From an uncultured Bacteroidota bacterium (lineage in GTDB: Bacteria; Bacteroidota; Bacteroidia; Flavobacteriales; Flavobacteriaceae): a stretch of 64,000 nt of DNA. Both the position numbers and the translations under genes were made by a program. The notes under the pieces are model-generated. The model was given only the letters and a program-made list of their open reading frames with translations, had not been told where the DNA came from and did no database searches. The stretch lies in assembly GCA_903838055.1 (NCBI GenBank), contig CAILWV010000003.1, positions 1 through 64,000 of the forward strand. The letters run 5' to 3'. Positions within the stretch are counted from its first letter, which is position 1; each line of letters begins with the position of its first letter. Shown piece by piece: positions 55,363 to 64,000 of the stretch.

Positions 55363-55950
55363 ATGGATTTTAAAAAATTTTTACCTTGGATTATTGGAAT
55401 AGGAGCAATTTTAGTAATTGCTTTTTGGGTTATGGGAGTTAAAAATAGCGGTTTGAGATACAGTCAAGCTACTGAAAAAGAATGGGGAAATGTTCAAACT
55501 TCTTACCAAAGAAGAAATGACCTTATTGGTAATTTAGTAAATACGGTAAAAGGCGCTGCTGATTTTGAAAAAAGCACTTTAACAGCGGTTATTGAAGCAA
55601 GAGCAAAAGCAACTTCAATAACTATTGACCCAAAAAATATTTCTGCAGATAAATTAGCACAATTTAATTCAGCGCAAAGTGGCGTAAGTAGTTCTTTATC
55701 AAGATTATTAGTTTCTGTAGAAAAATATCCTGAATTAAAAGCAAACCAAAATTTCTTGGATTTACAAGCTGAATTAACAAGTACTGAAAATCAGATTCTT
55801 ACTGCAAGAACAAGATTTAATGAAAGTGTTCAAAATTATAATGGTTACATTTTAGCAATGCCACAAAGCTGGTTTTTAGGAAACTATAAAGAAAAAGCTT
55901 ATTTTCAAGCCGTTGCCGGTGCAGATAAACCTGTAGAAGTTAAATTTTAA
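55363..55950 (+). CDS. LemA family protein
   Basis: 195 residues. N-terminal membrane anchor (WIIGIGAILVIAFWVMGV) and a helical domain with YQRRNDLIGNLVNTVKGAA, the LemA hallmark. Function unknown; LemA is often paired with TPM-domain proteins, as here. 1 bp ahead of the next gene. Confidence 0.93.
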   Translation: MDFKKFLPWIIGIGAILVIAFWVMGVKNSGLRYSQATEKEWGNVQTSYQRRNDLIGNLVNTVKGAADFEKSTLTAVIEARAKATSITIDPKNISADKLAQFNSAQSGVSSSLSRLLVSVEKYPELKANQNFLDLQAELTSTENQILTARTRFNESVQNYNGYILAMPQSWFLGNYKEKAYFQAVAGADKPVEVKF

Positions 55951-55951
55951 A

Positions 55952-56395
55952 ATGTCAAAAGTAGCAGCATTTTTATCGAAAGAAGAAGAGACAGAAGTTT
56001 TAGAAGCCATTGGGATGGCAGAAAAAAGTACCTCTGGTGAAATTCGAGTACATATAGAAAAAGAAACTTCCATTGCTCCTTTAGAGAGAGCAGTGGAAGT
56101 TTTTCATTTACTAAAAATGGAAAATACTCAAGAACGAAATGGAGTATTAATTTATGTTGCTGTGAAAAGCAAGCAATTTGCTATTTATGGCGACCAAGGA
56201 ATTCACAACAAAGTAACCGATTCGTTTTGGGATAGCACTAAAAACATTATGTTAAACCATTTTAAAGAAGGCAACAATAAACAAGCATTAGTGGAGGGAA
56301 TTATTAAAGCTGGGGAACAATTAAAAAGTTATTTTCCGTATCAAGAGGATGACACTAATGAACTTTCTAATGAAATATCTAAAGGGGAATTATGA
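55952..56395 (+). CDS. TPM-domain protein (short)
   Basis: 147 residues. KSTSGEIRVHIEKE and NGVLIYVAVKSKQFAIYGDQ are TPM-fold features. No signal peptide, so probably soluble in the cytoplasm. Overlaps the next gene by 4 bp (ATGA), indicating translational coupling. Confidence 0.88.
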   Translation: MSKVAAFLSKEEETEVLEAIGMAEKSTSGEIRVHIEKETSIAPLERAVEVFHLLKMENTQERNGVLIYVAVKSKQFAIYGDQGIHNKVTDSFWDSTKNIMLNHFKEGNNKQALVEGIIKAGEQLKSYFPYQEDDTNELSNEISKGEL

Positions 56396-57186
56396 AAAAT
56401 AAAATGAATTTTCCGAAAACTTTTGGGATTTTATTAGTTTGCTTGTTTTCACAAATTGGTTTTTCACAATTTACAATTCCAGACAAACCAACTATTCAAA
56501 CTTCCGTTTATGATTATGCCAAACTATTGAGCGATTCGGATAAAGACCAATTAGAAGAAAAATTAGTTCGTTATTCTGATTCTACAAGTACCCAAATAGT
56601 GGTTGTAACTATAGACAATATTAAAGGAGAAGATATTGGAATATTAGCTCCGAAATGGGGACAACAATGGGGAGTAGGCCAAGCCAAAGAAGATAATGGA
56701 GTTTTTATTTTGGTATCTAAAGAAGACCACAAAATATGGATTGCTCCTGGTTATGGTGTTGAAGACAAATTAATAGCGGGAACAACTAGTGAAATTGTTA
56801 GAAATATTATTATTCCGGAATTTAAAGCTGGAAGTTATTATAATGGATTGGATAAAGGAGCGGATGCAATTTTTGATGTATTAAGAGGGAAATATAAAGG
56901 GACAAGAAAACATAACAACACTAATGGGAGTTTACCATTACTGATATTCTTAGTAATTTTTATTGTTGTACTTATCATCATGTCTAAAAATAAAGGAAAT
57001 GGAACAGGTTCCGGAATTGGCGGCCCTAATTTACTAGACATACTTATTTTAAGTAGTTTGGGAAGAAGTAGTGGCGGTGGTTTTGGAGGTGGCGGTTTTG
57101 GTGGATCTTCAGGTGGAAGCGGAGGTTTCGGTGGCGGTTTCGGTGGAGGAGGATTTTCAGGAGGTGGAGCCGGAGGTAGTTGGTAA
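56392..57186 (+). CDS. YgcG-family TPM protein with glycine-rich tail
   Basis: 264 residues. Signal peptide (ends near GFSQF), TPM domain (VYDYAKLLSDSDKDQLEEKL, EDIGILAPKWGQQWGVGQAK, IAPGYGVEDKLIAGTTSEIV), one membrane helix (LPLLIFLVIFIVVLIIMS) and a Gly/Ser/Phe tail (GGFGGGGFGG units). A typical YgcG layout, probably membrane-anchored. Function unclear. Confidence 0.92.
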   Translation: MKNKMNFPKTFGILLVCLFSQIGFSQFTIPDKPTIQTSVYDYAKLLSDSDKDQLEEKLVRYSDSTSTQIVVVTIDNIKGEDIGILAPKWGQQWGVGQAKEDNGVFILVSKEDHKIWIAPGYGVEDKLIAGTTSEIVRNIIIPEFKAGSYYNGLDKGADAIFDVLRGKYKGTRKHNNTNGSLPLLIFLVIFIVVLIIMSKNKGNGTGSGIGGPNLLDILILSSLGRSSGGGFGGGGFGGSSGGSGGFGGGFGGGGFSGGGAGGSW

Positions 57187-57210
57187 TATTAAAACAAAAA
57201 AACTATATAA

Positions 57211-57242
57211 AAAAACTCGTTTAGAATTCTAAACGAGTTTTT
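57211..57242. terminator. Bidirectional terminator between the YgcG gene and the giant cargo gene
   Basis: AAAAACTCGTTTAGAA and TTCTAAACGAGTTTTT make a 16-bp perfect palindrome with A-run and T-run ends. Confidence 0.88.
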
Positions 57243-57276
57243 TGATTTTATAGATTCATATATTTATGCTCATTTA

Positions 57277-60200
57277 CTAGAAGATAATTTTCTTAGTAAC
57301 AATTTTCCCATCTTCTGAAGTAACTTTTACCAATACTACTTCTTGTGAAGAAATAAAATTTGTTACTTCAAATTGAGACGAATTAATATCTTTTTGTTGG
57401 AATAATTCTCTACCTCGGATATCGTAAATCTCTATAGATTTAAGAATTGTATTATTAGCACTTATGATTATATTTTGATTATTTTTATATACAATAACAG
57501 ATTCATCTGAAAGCACATTAGAAGTGTTACTCAATAGCGAATTAGTATATCTTAAAACAAAACGATCTTCAAAAGTACCTGAATTACAAACAAAACTATA
57601 ATTACTTGCTTTAAGATCTTGAATTACATTCAATAATTTATCTTCTAAATAGATATCTTGATCTACAAACAAACCATCAAAATCATACAAACTAATAGTA
57701 AAAGTTCCTGCGCTATCAGCATGGAAACCTACAGGGACAATGTCATTAACTTGAAATGGCAATGGTCGTCCTTGTATAGAAAGTGATTTATTTCCTGCTA
57801 AGGTATATAAACACACTTTGGTTTTATTAAATAGTTCACCATCAAAACCTCTATCTAATCCAAAAGTTGCAGCTGTAGCATATCCTAGAAGAAATTGTTT
57901 ATAGCCTCCTTGAGAATCATTAACTCCAATCCAAATTCTATTTTTTTCAACAGAATTTCCATTACTTGAGTTTGAGCTGTTTTTGAAAAACTGATTATTG
58001 CTACCTGAAACACGCATTGAATTTAAGAAAGTAGCGGTTCCTCCTGTATTTATACCTTTAATAAAGAAGGATTCGCCCGATGCAATTTTACCGTTTGGAA
58101 TATCGGTATTAAATCCATTTGAAGGTGCGGAAGTAGTTCCTGTACCACCTAAATAATTATAAACTGCATAATCATCAGAAGTATATTGAAGATTGGTAAT
58201 TGGTGTATTATGCGTCCATAAATAAATAGTTCCTTCAACCGCTAATACATTTGAAGTATTTGCTAAAAACAAATCTGCGTCAATTGCACTTGGGTATGGA
58301 TTTCCAATAAGATTATATTTATTTGAAACTATTGGTGTAGTTAAAGTACCATTATTAGGGACTCCATTAAATATACCAGTAAAAGCTTGTCTTATAGTTA
58401 AATCATAGGATTGCGGTCCTCTAATAATATATCCTTTTCCTGGAGTCATAATATCACTATTATTACTATTAGCCCAATTATCTATAGTAGTATCATAATA
58501 AAAGTATTTATCATATAAAGTAAGTGGCGATAAGTTGAATAAAGATTGCGAACTTACTGGAGTTGACCAATAATTGTAATCGTATCTATTAATTGGCTTT
58601 GTGATTCTATTATAGGTAATATTTCCAATATTTCCACCATTATAAATACCTAATCCATTTGAAACATCATTAGGTTGCAATAAACTTGAACCGTCTTGAA
58701 AAGTTAAAGTTCCATAATTTTTAACTACATCTAATACTTTAAGAGTGAAACCAGGATTTACAATTAATGTTGCATCAGAATTAATTGTCAAATTATTTGA
58801 AAAAGCATTTGAATTAATAATTGGACTATTAGGTGTTCCTGATGAAATTGTAACGCAATCAGCTAAAGTAGGCGCTCCTGATGGAGTCCAGTTAGAACCT
58901 GTTGCCCAATCTGAAGAAGTTACTCCATTCCACAATTTTCCAATGCTTATTGTAAATGGCATAGACGAACTGTAGCATCCCGTATTTGCAAGAGTTAAGT
59001 TTCCAGTGTAAATACCATTTGGCACAGCAGCAGGAACATTAAATACTATCGGGTTTGTAAGCGGTGTTGTTAAAGGATTTGTTAAAGCTACATTAATAAA
59101 CCCTGCGTCTAATGCTGGTTGGTTCCAAATAATTTTATATTTATCTGGAGATCCTATTATATTACTGTAGCTTAAAGTAGATGTTTGTGCACTACTACTA
59201 AGGCATAATGTTGCCGCAATAGGGTCTAAAATTATTGTTGGCTGTTGATTAATTGTAACAGTAAAGGGTGCTCCTGAACTTTCGCAACCATTATTTTGAA
59301 CCGTAACAACTCCGGTATATACTCCGCCCATAGTTCCTCCAGGAATTGAAATATTAATAGGGCTTGAAATCAGTGGTAAGTTTGTAACAGGAACAAAACT
59401 ATTAGCTGGTGTTGTATTCCAAGTTATACTATAGGTAGCAGGATTTCCTGTAGTAGCAGTATATACTAATGGACGTGTTATTAGGGTTGCACTTCCACAA
59501 AGTGATTGCACTGAAGGAGCAGTAGTTATAGATAATTTTGGTTTAATAATAATTGTAAAAATAAAAGGCACACTCTCACAACCATTAATATTTGTAATTA
59601 CTAAACTACCTGTATAAGTTCCTCCAGGAGTATTTGCAGGAATATTAATTGAAATTGCTGAAGGAGTCAATGGATCGCCATCAACAGGATCAAAACCTAG
59701 TATTGCATCACTTGAAGTTGTACTATAAGCAATAATATTATAATTTGGCAATGCACTATTTACTGCACTATTTACTGCACTGTATGATAATTGCACCGTT
59801 TGACTATTCGCACTATAACATAGGGTTGTAGAAGCGGCAGCAGCAGAGAAATTGATTGTAGGTCTTGGATCTACTGAAATAGTAACAGGTGCACTTGAGG
59901 AAGAACAACCATTACCAAAAGTTGATGTCAAAACATAGCTTGTTTCTACTGTTGGACTTGCATCAGGATTTAGAACATTAGCTGCACTTAATCCTGTTGT
60001 TGGAGTCCAACTAAGTATTGGATTAGTGTATCCTGTAACAACAATATCATCTACTCCAATATCTGAAGATCCAACACCATCACTAGCACCAGTAAATTTA
60101 ATTCTTACATTATTAAAACCTGTTCCAACATAACTATTTAAGTTAATTGTAATTTGAGTCCAAGATCCATAATTAGAATAAGTAGAACCTAATTGGGTAT

Positions 60201-63200
60201 AAGTTCCTCCATTATTATTAGCATAAACCTTGACATTATCAGTACCCGTAGAATTGTAAATCCAAAAAGTTAAATTAGAAGCAGAATAGGTTGTCAAATC
60301 CATAGCAGGAGAAATCATATCACCACTAACCCCACTTCCTATCAAGAAGGAATAAAAATAACTGCAATAGCCGGTATGACCAGCGCCAGTCCAAGTATTT
60401 CCAGCTGAAGCAGCCTCAAAAGTTGTACGGAAATCTCCAGGACTACGCCCACCATTATTTGTTCTTGTCCAAGTAGAAGGCCAAGTACCTGTATTAAAAT
60501 CTTGACTAATTACTGTAGTTGGAAATCCTAAAGCTGAACCTCCTAATGTTATTGATGCCCCTGAACAAATTGTGCTAGAAGTTCCGGCATTAGGAATACT
60601 TGGAATTGGGTTTACTGTAAATATAGTAGTACTTGTTCCTGTAGCTTGAGCATTTGAAACAGTAATAAATCCAGTTGTTGCTAATGCAGGTAACGTTACT
60701 GTTATAGAGGTGTCTGAATTAACAGTAAATGGAACAGCATTAACCCCATTAAATTTAACAGAGGTTGCATTTGTAAAATTGCTTCCTAGTATAGTTACTG
60801 TTGGAGTAGTTCCAACACATGCATTTGTAGGAGTAAAACTTGTTATTTTAGGAACTGTTACACAAATTATTGTTGCATCCCATCCTGCATACGTAACCGA
60901 AGTATCAGTTGTAAATTTAAAAGTCAAAGATCCATCAGAAGCAGTAGAAATTATAGTTCCAGGTGAATTAGTCCCATAAAATGATCCTGCTGGGCAAGTT
61001 GCAGCATTAAAACCTACTGGTAAACCTGAGGAAATTAAAGGAGCCGTGGTAGAGTTTCCGTTATAAATTGATAATCCATCCCAGCTATTTTCTGTTCTAA
61101 AAGAATTGAAAACAACTTTCAATTTTGAGTTTGGAGTTGAAGGATAAAAAGTATAAGTGAACGTTTCATTATTAACGTAATTAACTAATGGCCCTGCACT
61201 ATCATAAAATCTCACATTACAAGAAGTAAAATTGCCATTTGCCATATTAATTACATCTTGAGGAATTGTAATGAAATCGCCTGTCCCAACCCATGGATTT
61301 GGTGTTCCACAATTGGAACGAACCCAAAAATAATAATGTTGGTTAACCATTAATCCAGTTAACGAAACTGAATTAGCACCGGTGACTGTTCCTGTTGGTG
61401 TAGCACCTACAGCTGGTGTAATTGGTGATAAACTAACATAATAATTATAAACACTATTTGGAGTCATGGCGGCATCTGTCCATGTTATAATTGCAGTAGT
61501 ACCAGTAACACTAGCTGTTGTTAGTGCAGATGGGGTGCTTGGGGCACATGGTGGAACGGGCACAACAACAAGTGTATAATCTTCCATTTCACCCATTCCC
61601 GAAGCATTAATAGCACACGGAGTATTAGCCCCTACCCAACTTGTTGAGACACGCATACGGTAATTACCGGGAGTTTGTAAATTAGGAATTGCAAATGCTC
61701 CTGTAAATGGTCCGCCTAAATAAGTTGTTGTTGCTAAAATAGTTTCGCCTACATCTGCAAAATCTCCATCTTGGTTCCAATCAATCCAAATATAATAGAA
61801 AAAAGTTTGATCTGTTGAATCTGTCCTAACACTTGTAATAGAATAATTTACTAAAGAAGATGGATACTGTGAACACGATTGAGTGGTGTAATTAGCATAA
61901 CCACCAGTTGAAAATCCAGTAATATTATTTGTAATATTTGTAATCCCTCCATTAGTTGAAAAACTATTTACAAAAGAAGTTGTGGTTGAAGGTGCGGCAG
62001 GAATACAATAAGTAATGTTTACTGTAGTTTGAGAAATAGAACTTGAATAAGATGTGCCACAAGAATTGCTATTGGTACTAACTCTATAGTAATAAGTAGT
62101 CCCAGCACTTAATCCAGTAATTGGATAAGTTACTACATTTCCAACAGATAAATTATTATATCCCGTTACAAATGATGCAAACGTACTACTAGTGGACACA
62201 TCAAGAAAATATTGAGTAACCCCAGCAATTGCATTCCAATTTGCAAAAAAGGAAGAAGTTGTAACTGTTGTTGCTGCAGTTGCAGATGGAACTGCTGCTG
62301 GAGCGGTTACATTTACAGCACCAGAAACAGTAGTTGTTACAGTACAATTTAAATTACTTGTAATTACACAATAGTAATATAAAGTTCCAATTGTTGTAGT
62401 AAGTGGAATATAACTAGAACTATTTGTTCCTACAGCAATTCCTCCTGTTGTAGTTGCGGTTGTATTACTATACCATTGGTACGTACTAACAGTTCCGCCA
62501 GTTGCCGATGCGGTTAATGCAACAGCATTTGTTGCATTTCTACATAAATTTTGGACAGTAGAAGATGGTGATGTAGCTAAAACAAAAGTACAACTTGTTG
62601 TAGAAAAATTAATTGATGATGACCAAGGACTATAACTATCAGGGGATGAACTACATTTAGAACGCACCCAAACATAATAGGTCAATCCTGCAGTTAAACC
62701 CAAAATATCATATGAATTTGTAGCAACATTAGTAACAGTAGGGGTTATTACTCCTGTTGGCAATATTCCGGTTGTATTATAATAAATTTCATAATTAGAA
62801 GCACCAGTAGTGTTCCATGTTAAAGAAGCACTTGACACACCAACAAGTGTTGTTGCTAAACCAGTTGGAGTCGGACAACGAACACAATCCACTTTAATGT
62901 TAAATCCAACAACATTAGTTGTAGCATCCGAAGTGAATCTAATGGTTATTGAACCATCCGCAGAAATAGTAGAAATATAAGTTAATATAGTTGGTGCTGC
63001 AATAGCTGTATGCGTTAAAAGATTAGTAGCTGCATTTAAAGCCGTTCCATTATCATCCCAAACTTCAATCTTGTCTGTCGTAGCACCTGCATAATTAACA
63101 AACTGAATTCTTACTCTATCACCAGCTAAATAACCTGCGCTTGTAGGTGTAAAGGTAACTGTATTTAGTTGGTTTGTACTACATTTATCTGAAATACCTC

Positions 63201-63960
63201 CATTATCATAAAAATTATAAGTTTCTGAAGATCCAACTATAACTTGTCCACCTGCACAATTTTGAATAAGTGCTCCATTTCCATTTCTTGCTGGCACAAT
63301 AACATTGTTATCTGAAGAATTGTAAGTATCCCAAAACACATCGTCTATTTGCAATTGACCAAAATAAGTAGATGGAGGACTAGCTAATGCAGCCGATGTT
63401 GCTCTAGTATTAATATCTTTAATTCTAAATTTCACATCTGCACCCAAATTTGGCAAAGTAACCGAAACAAGATTATAAGATGAAGTTGCACTTGTAGGCA
63501 AAATTACTCCTGACACATTGTTAATATTGGTAAAAGTGGCATAACTATCTAAAGAGGTAGCATATTCTACAATAAAAGAAGGGGGACTAGATCCAGGCAC
63601 ACTAGAGTTTGTAAACGTCTTAATATAAAATGAAAATGTTTTAGGATTTGTAATAGCAGGAGTCATTAACCAACCTCCATTTGCCATTGTCTGACAGAAA
63701 ACAGTTCCAGATCTTGCATTAGCCACACCTGATCCAAATGTAACTGTTGCAGTTGATAAAGTTGTGAAATTAGGCGAAGATGTTGATGTAACTACATTTG
63801 TTCCAGGAGCAGCAAAGCTCTCAAACCGCGCATAAGGACCAATACATTGGGCATTTAAATTTGGATTACTTAATAATATAAAAAGCAAAACAATAAAAAA
63901 ACTTGTTTGAGAAAAAATGTTAAATCTATTCTTAAATCCTGAATATATTATTTGAATCAT
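57277..63960 (-). CDS. Giant T9SS-secreted multidomain surface protein
   Basis: 2227 residues. Signal peptide ends near LNAQC. In order: a CUB-like region (about 230-355), fibronectin III (CPTPTGLATTLVGVSSASLTW, about 360-450), more Ig/FnIII repeats, a GEVED-like part (PCAINASGMGEMEDYTLVV, about 785), a second CUB-like region (900-1035), an IPT/TIG domain (ITSFTPTNACVGTTPTVTIL), a lectin/MAM-like segment (1140-1290), adhesin-like repeats, and a C-terminal sorting region (RIWIGVNDSQGGYKQFLLGY ... IEIYDIRGRELFQQK ... IVTKKIIF) that resembles the type C T9SS signal. Probably a surface adhesin, exported via PorV and PorU. No catalytic motif seen. Confidence 0.88.
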   Translation of the reverse strand: MIQIIYSGFKNRFNIFSQTSFFIVLLFILLSNPNLNAQCIGPYARFESFAAPGTNVVTSTSSPNFTTLSTATVTFGSGVANARSGTVFCQTMANGGWLMTPAITNPKTFSFYIKTFTNSSVPGSSPPSFIVEYATSLDSYATFTNINNVSGVILPTSATSSYNLVSVTLPNLGADVKFRIKDINTRATSAALASPPSTYFGQLQIDDVFWDTYNSSDNNVIVPARNGNGALIQNCAGGQVIVGSSETYNFYDNGGISDKCSTNQLNTVTFTPTSAGYLAGDRVRIQFVNYAGATTDKIEVWDDNGTALNAATNLLTHTAIAAPTILTYISTISADGSITIRFTSDATTNVVGFNIKVDCVRCPTPTGLATTLVGVSSASLTWNTTGASNYEIYYNTTGILPTGVITPTVTNVATNSYDILGLTAGLTYYVWVRSKCSSSPDSYSPWSSSINFSTTSCTFVLATSPSSTVQNLCRNATNAVALTASATGGTVSTYQWYSNTTATTTGGIAVGTNSSSYIPLTTTIGTLYYYCVITSNLNCTVTTTVSGAVNVTAPAAVPSATAATTVTTSSFFANWNAIAGVTQYFLDVSTSSTFASFVTGYNNLSVGNVVTYPITGLSAGTTYYYRVSTNSNSCGTSYSSSISQTTVNITYCIPAAPSTTTSFVNSFSTNGGITNITNNITGFSTGGYANYTTQSCSQYPSSLVNYSITSVRTDSTDQTFFYYIWIDWNQDGDFADVGETILATTTYLGGPFTGAFAIPNLQTPGNYRMRVSTSWVGANTPCAINASGMGEMEDYTLVVVPVPPCAPSTPSALTTASVTGTTAIITWTDAAMTPNSVYNYYVSLSPITPAVGATPTGTVTGANSVSLTGLMVNQHYYFWVRSNCGTPNPWVGTGDFITIPQDVINMANGNFTSCNVRFYDSAGPLVNYVNNETFTYTFYPSTPNSKLKVVFNSFRTENSWDGLSIYNGNSTTAPLISSGLPVGFNAATCPAGSFYGTNSPGTIISTASDGSLTFKFTTDTSVTYAGWDATIICVTVPKITSFTPTNACVGTTPTVTILGSNFTNATSVKFNGVNAVPFTVNSDTSITVTLPALATTGFITVSNAQATGTSTTIFTVNPIPSIPNAGTSSTICSGASITLGGSALGFPTTVISQDFNTGTWPSTWTRTNNGGRSPGDFRTTFEAASAGNTWTGAGHTGYCSYFYSFLIGSGVSGDMISPAMDLTTYSASNLTFWIYNSTGTDNVKVYANNNGGTYTQLGSTYSNYGSWTQITINLNSYVGTGFNNVRIKFTGASDGVGSSDIGVDDIVVTGYTNPILSWTPTTGLSAANVLNPDASPTVETSYVLTSTFGNGCSSSSAPVTISVDPRPTINFSAAAASTTLCYSANSQTVQLSYSAVNSAVNSALPNYNIIAYSTTSSDAILGFDPVDGDPLTPSAISINIPANTPGGTYTGSLVITNINGCESVPFIFTIIIKPKLSITTAPSVQSLCGSATLITRPLVYTATTGNPATYSITWNTTPANSFVPVTNLPLISSPINISIPGGTMGGVYTGVVTVQNNGCESSGAPFTVTINQQPTIILDPIAATLCLSSSAQTSTLSYSNIIGSPDKYKIIWNQPALDAGFINVALTNPLTTPLTNPIVFNVPAAVPNGIYTGNLTLANTGCYSSSMPFTISIGKLWNGVTSSDWATGSNWTPSGAPTLADCVTISSGTPNSPIINSNAFSNNLTINSDATLIVNPGFTLKVLDVVKNYGTLTFQDGSSLLQPNDVSNGLGIYNGGNIGNITYNRITKPINRYDYNYWSTPVSSQSLFNLSPLTLYDKYFYYDTTIDNWANSNNSDIMTPGKGYIIRGPQSYDLTIRQAFTGIFNGVPNNGTLTTPIVSNKYNLIGNPYPSAIDADLFLANTSNVLAVEGTIYLWTHNTPITNLQYTSDDYAVYNYLGGTGTTSAPSNGFNTDIPNGKIASGESFFIKGINTGGTATFLNSMRVSGSNNQFFKNSSNSSNGNSVEKNRIWIGVNDSQGGYKQFLLGYATAATFGLDRGFDGELFNKTKVCLYTLAGNKSLSIQGRPLPFQVNDIVPVGFHADSAGTFTISLYDFDGLFVDQDIYLEDKLLNVIQDLKASNYSFVCNSGTFEDRFVLRYTNSLLSNTSNVLSDESVIVYKNNQNIIISANNTILKSIEIYDIRGRELFQQKDINSSQFEVTNFISSQEVVLVKVTSEDGKIVTKKIIF

Positions 63961-64000
63961 ATTGATGTAATTTGAGGGGGTTAAAATACAATTTATTTTT

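Noticed and set aside
56392-57186. Glycine-rich tail as an assembly or frameshift artefact
   Set aside because: The reading frame continues cleanly to the stop and Gly-rich tails are normal for YgcG-type proteins.
1-64000. CRISPR array, tRNA or rRNA genes, prophage or toxin-antitoxin system
   Set aside because: No regularly spaced repeats, no cloverleaf or rRNA sequence and no phage or TA-type gene pair were found on reading both strands.

Overview
This window comes from a low-GC member of the Flavobacteriaceae, most likely Flavobacterium or a close relative. The evidence is a gliding and type IX secretion (T9SS) block (porV, porU, gldJ), a very large exported protein with a T9SS sorting-type C-terminus, several genes preceded by the Bacteroidetes -7 box (TAnnTTTG), the near absence of Shine-Dalgarno sequences, and Flavobacterium-type intergenic repeats. 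I saw no rRNA, tRNA, CRISPR array, integrase, transposase or prophage. All calls come from reading the sequence and the supplied ORF track; no search was run.

Layout. 1-6.9 kb: T9SS shuttle porV (cut by the window edge), C25-type sortase porU and gliding lipoprotein gldJ. 6.9-15.8 kb: murF, hemL, a glucosaminidase/LysM lipoprotein, a PLP deaminase, a frameshifted pseudogene that the ORF track misses, a DUF5522 protein, urocanate hydratase and small proteins. 16-33.7 kb: a long minus-strand catabolic block. A TetR regulator is followed by paaE-A-B-C-D-G-H-I, a four-helix-bundle ORF bounded by inverted repeats, then paaJ-Z-F-Y, and finally a branched-chain 2-oxoacid dehydrogenase E2, branched-chain aminotransferase and fused E1. 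33.8-57.2 kb: mostly housekeeping genes (trmH-like, purB, guaB, HMG-CoA lyase, pyrD, rlmH, folP, tpiA, alaS), a DoxX/thioredoxin redox group, a ClpP-like protein, an ABC exporter, an M23 peptidase and a MerR-LemA-TPM-TPM group. 57.3-64 kb: one 2227-residue T9SS cargo protein.

How the genes work together. The Paa proteins cover ring epoxidation (A, B, C, E with PaaD), isomerisation (G), ring cleavage and aldehyde oxidation (Z), and beta-oxidation (F, H, J) of phenylacetyl-CoA. The ligase PaaK is not in the window. A perfect 8-bp-arm palindrome lies between a -7 box and the paaE start, just downstream of the TetR gene, and is a good operator candidate. The BCKDH/IlvE genes and the separate HMG-CoA lyase suggest branched-chain amino acid breakdown, or supply of branched acyl-CoA primers. 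PorU and PorV would be the machinery that processes and anchors cargo such as the giant protein at the other end.

Most unusual items: (1) PaaZ carries an extra ~150-residue C-terminal DinB/DUF1569-like domain; (2) a four-helix-bundle ORF whose start and stop codons sit in flanking inverted repeats has landed in the paa operon; (3) four dispersed copies of a structured intergenic element show a compensatory base change, making a candidate structured RNA, possibly related to the Flavo-1 motif; (4) a simple intergenic repeat has been captured in the coding linker of the E2 subunit; (5) there is a one-base frameshift pseudogene with an HExxH motif.
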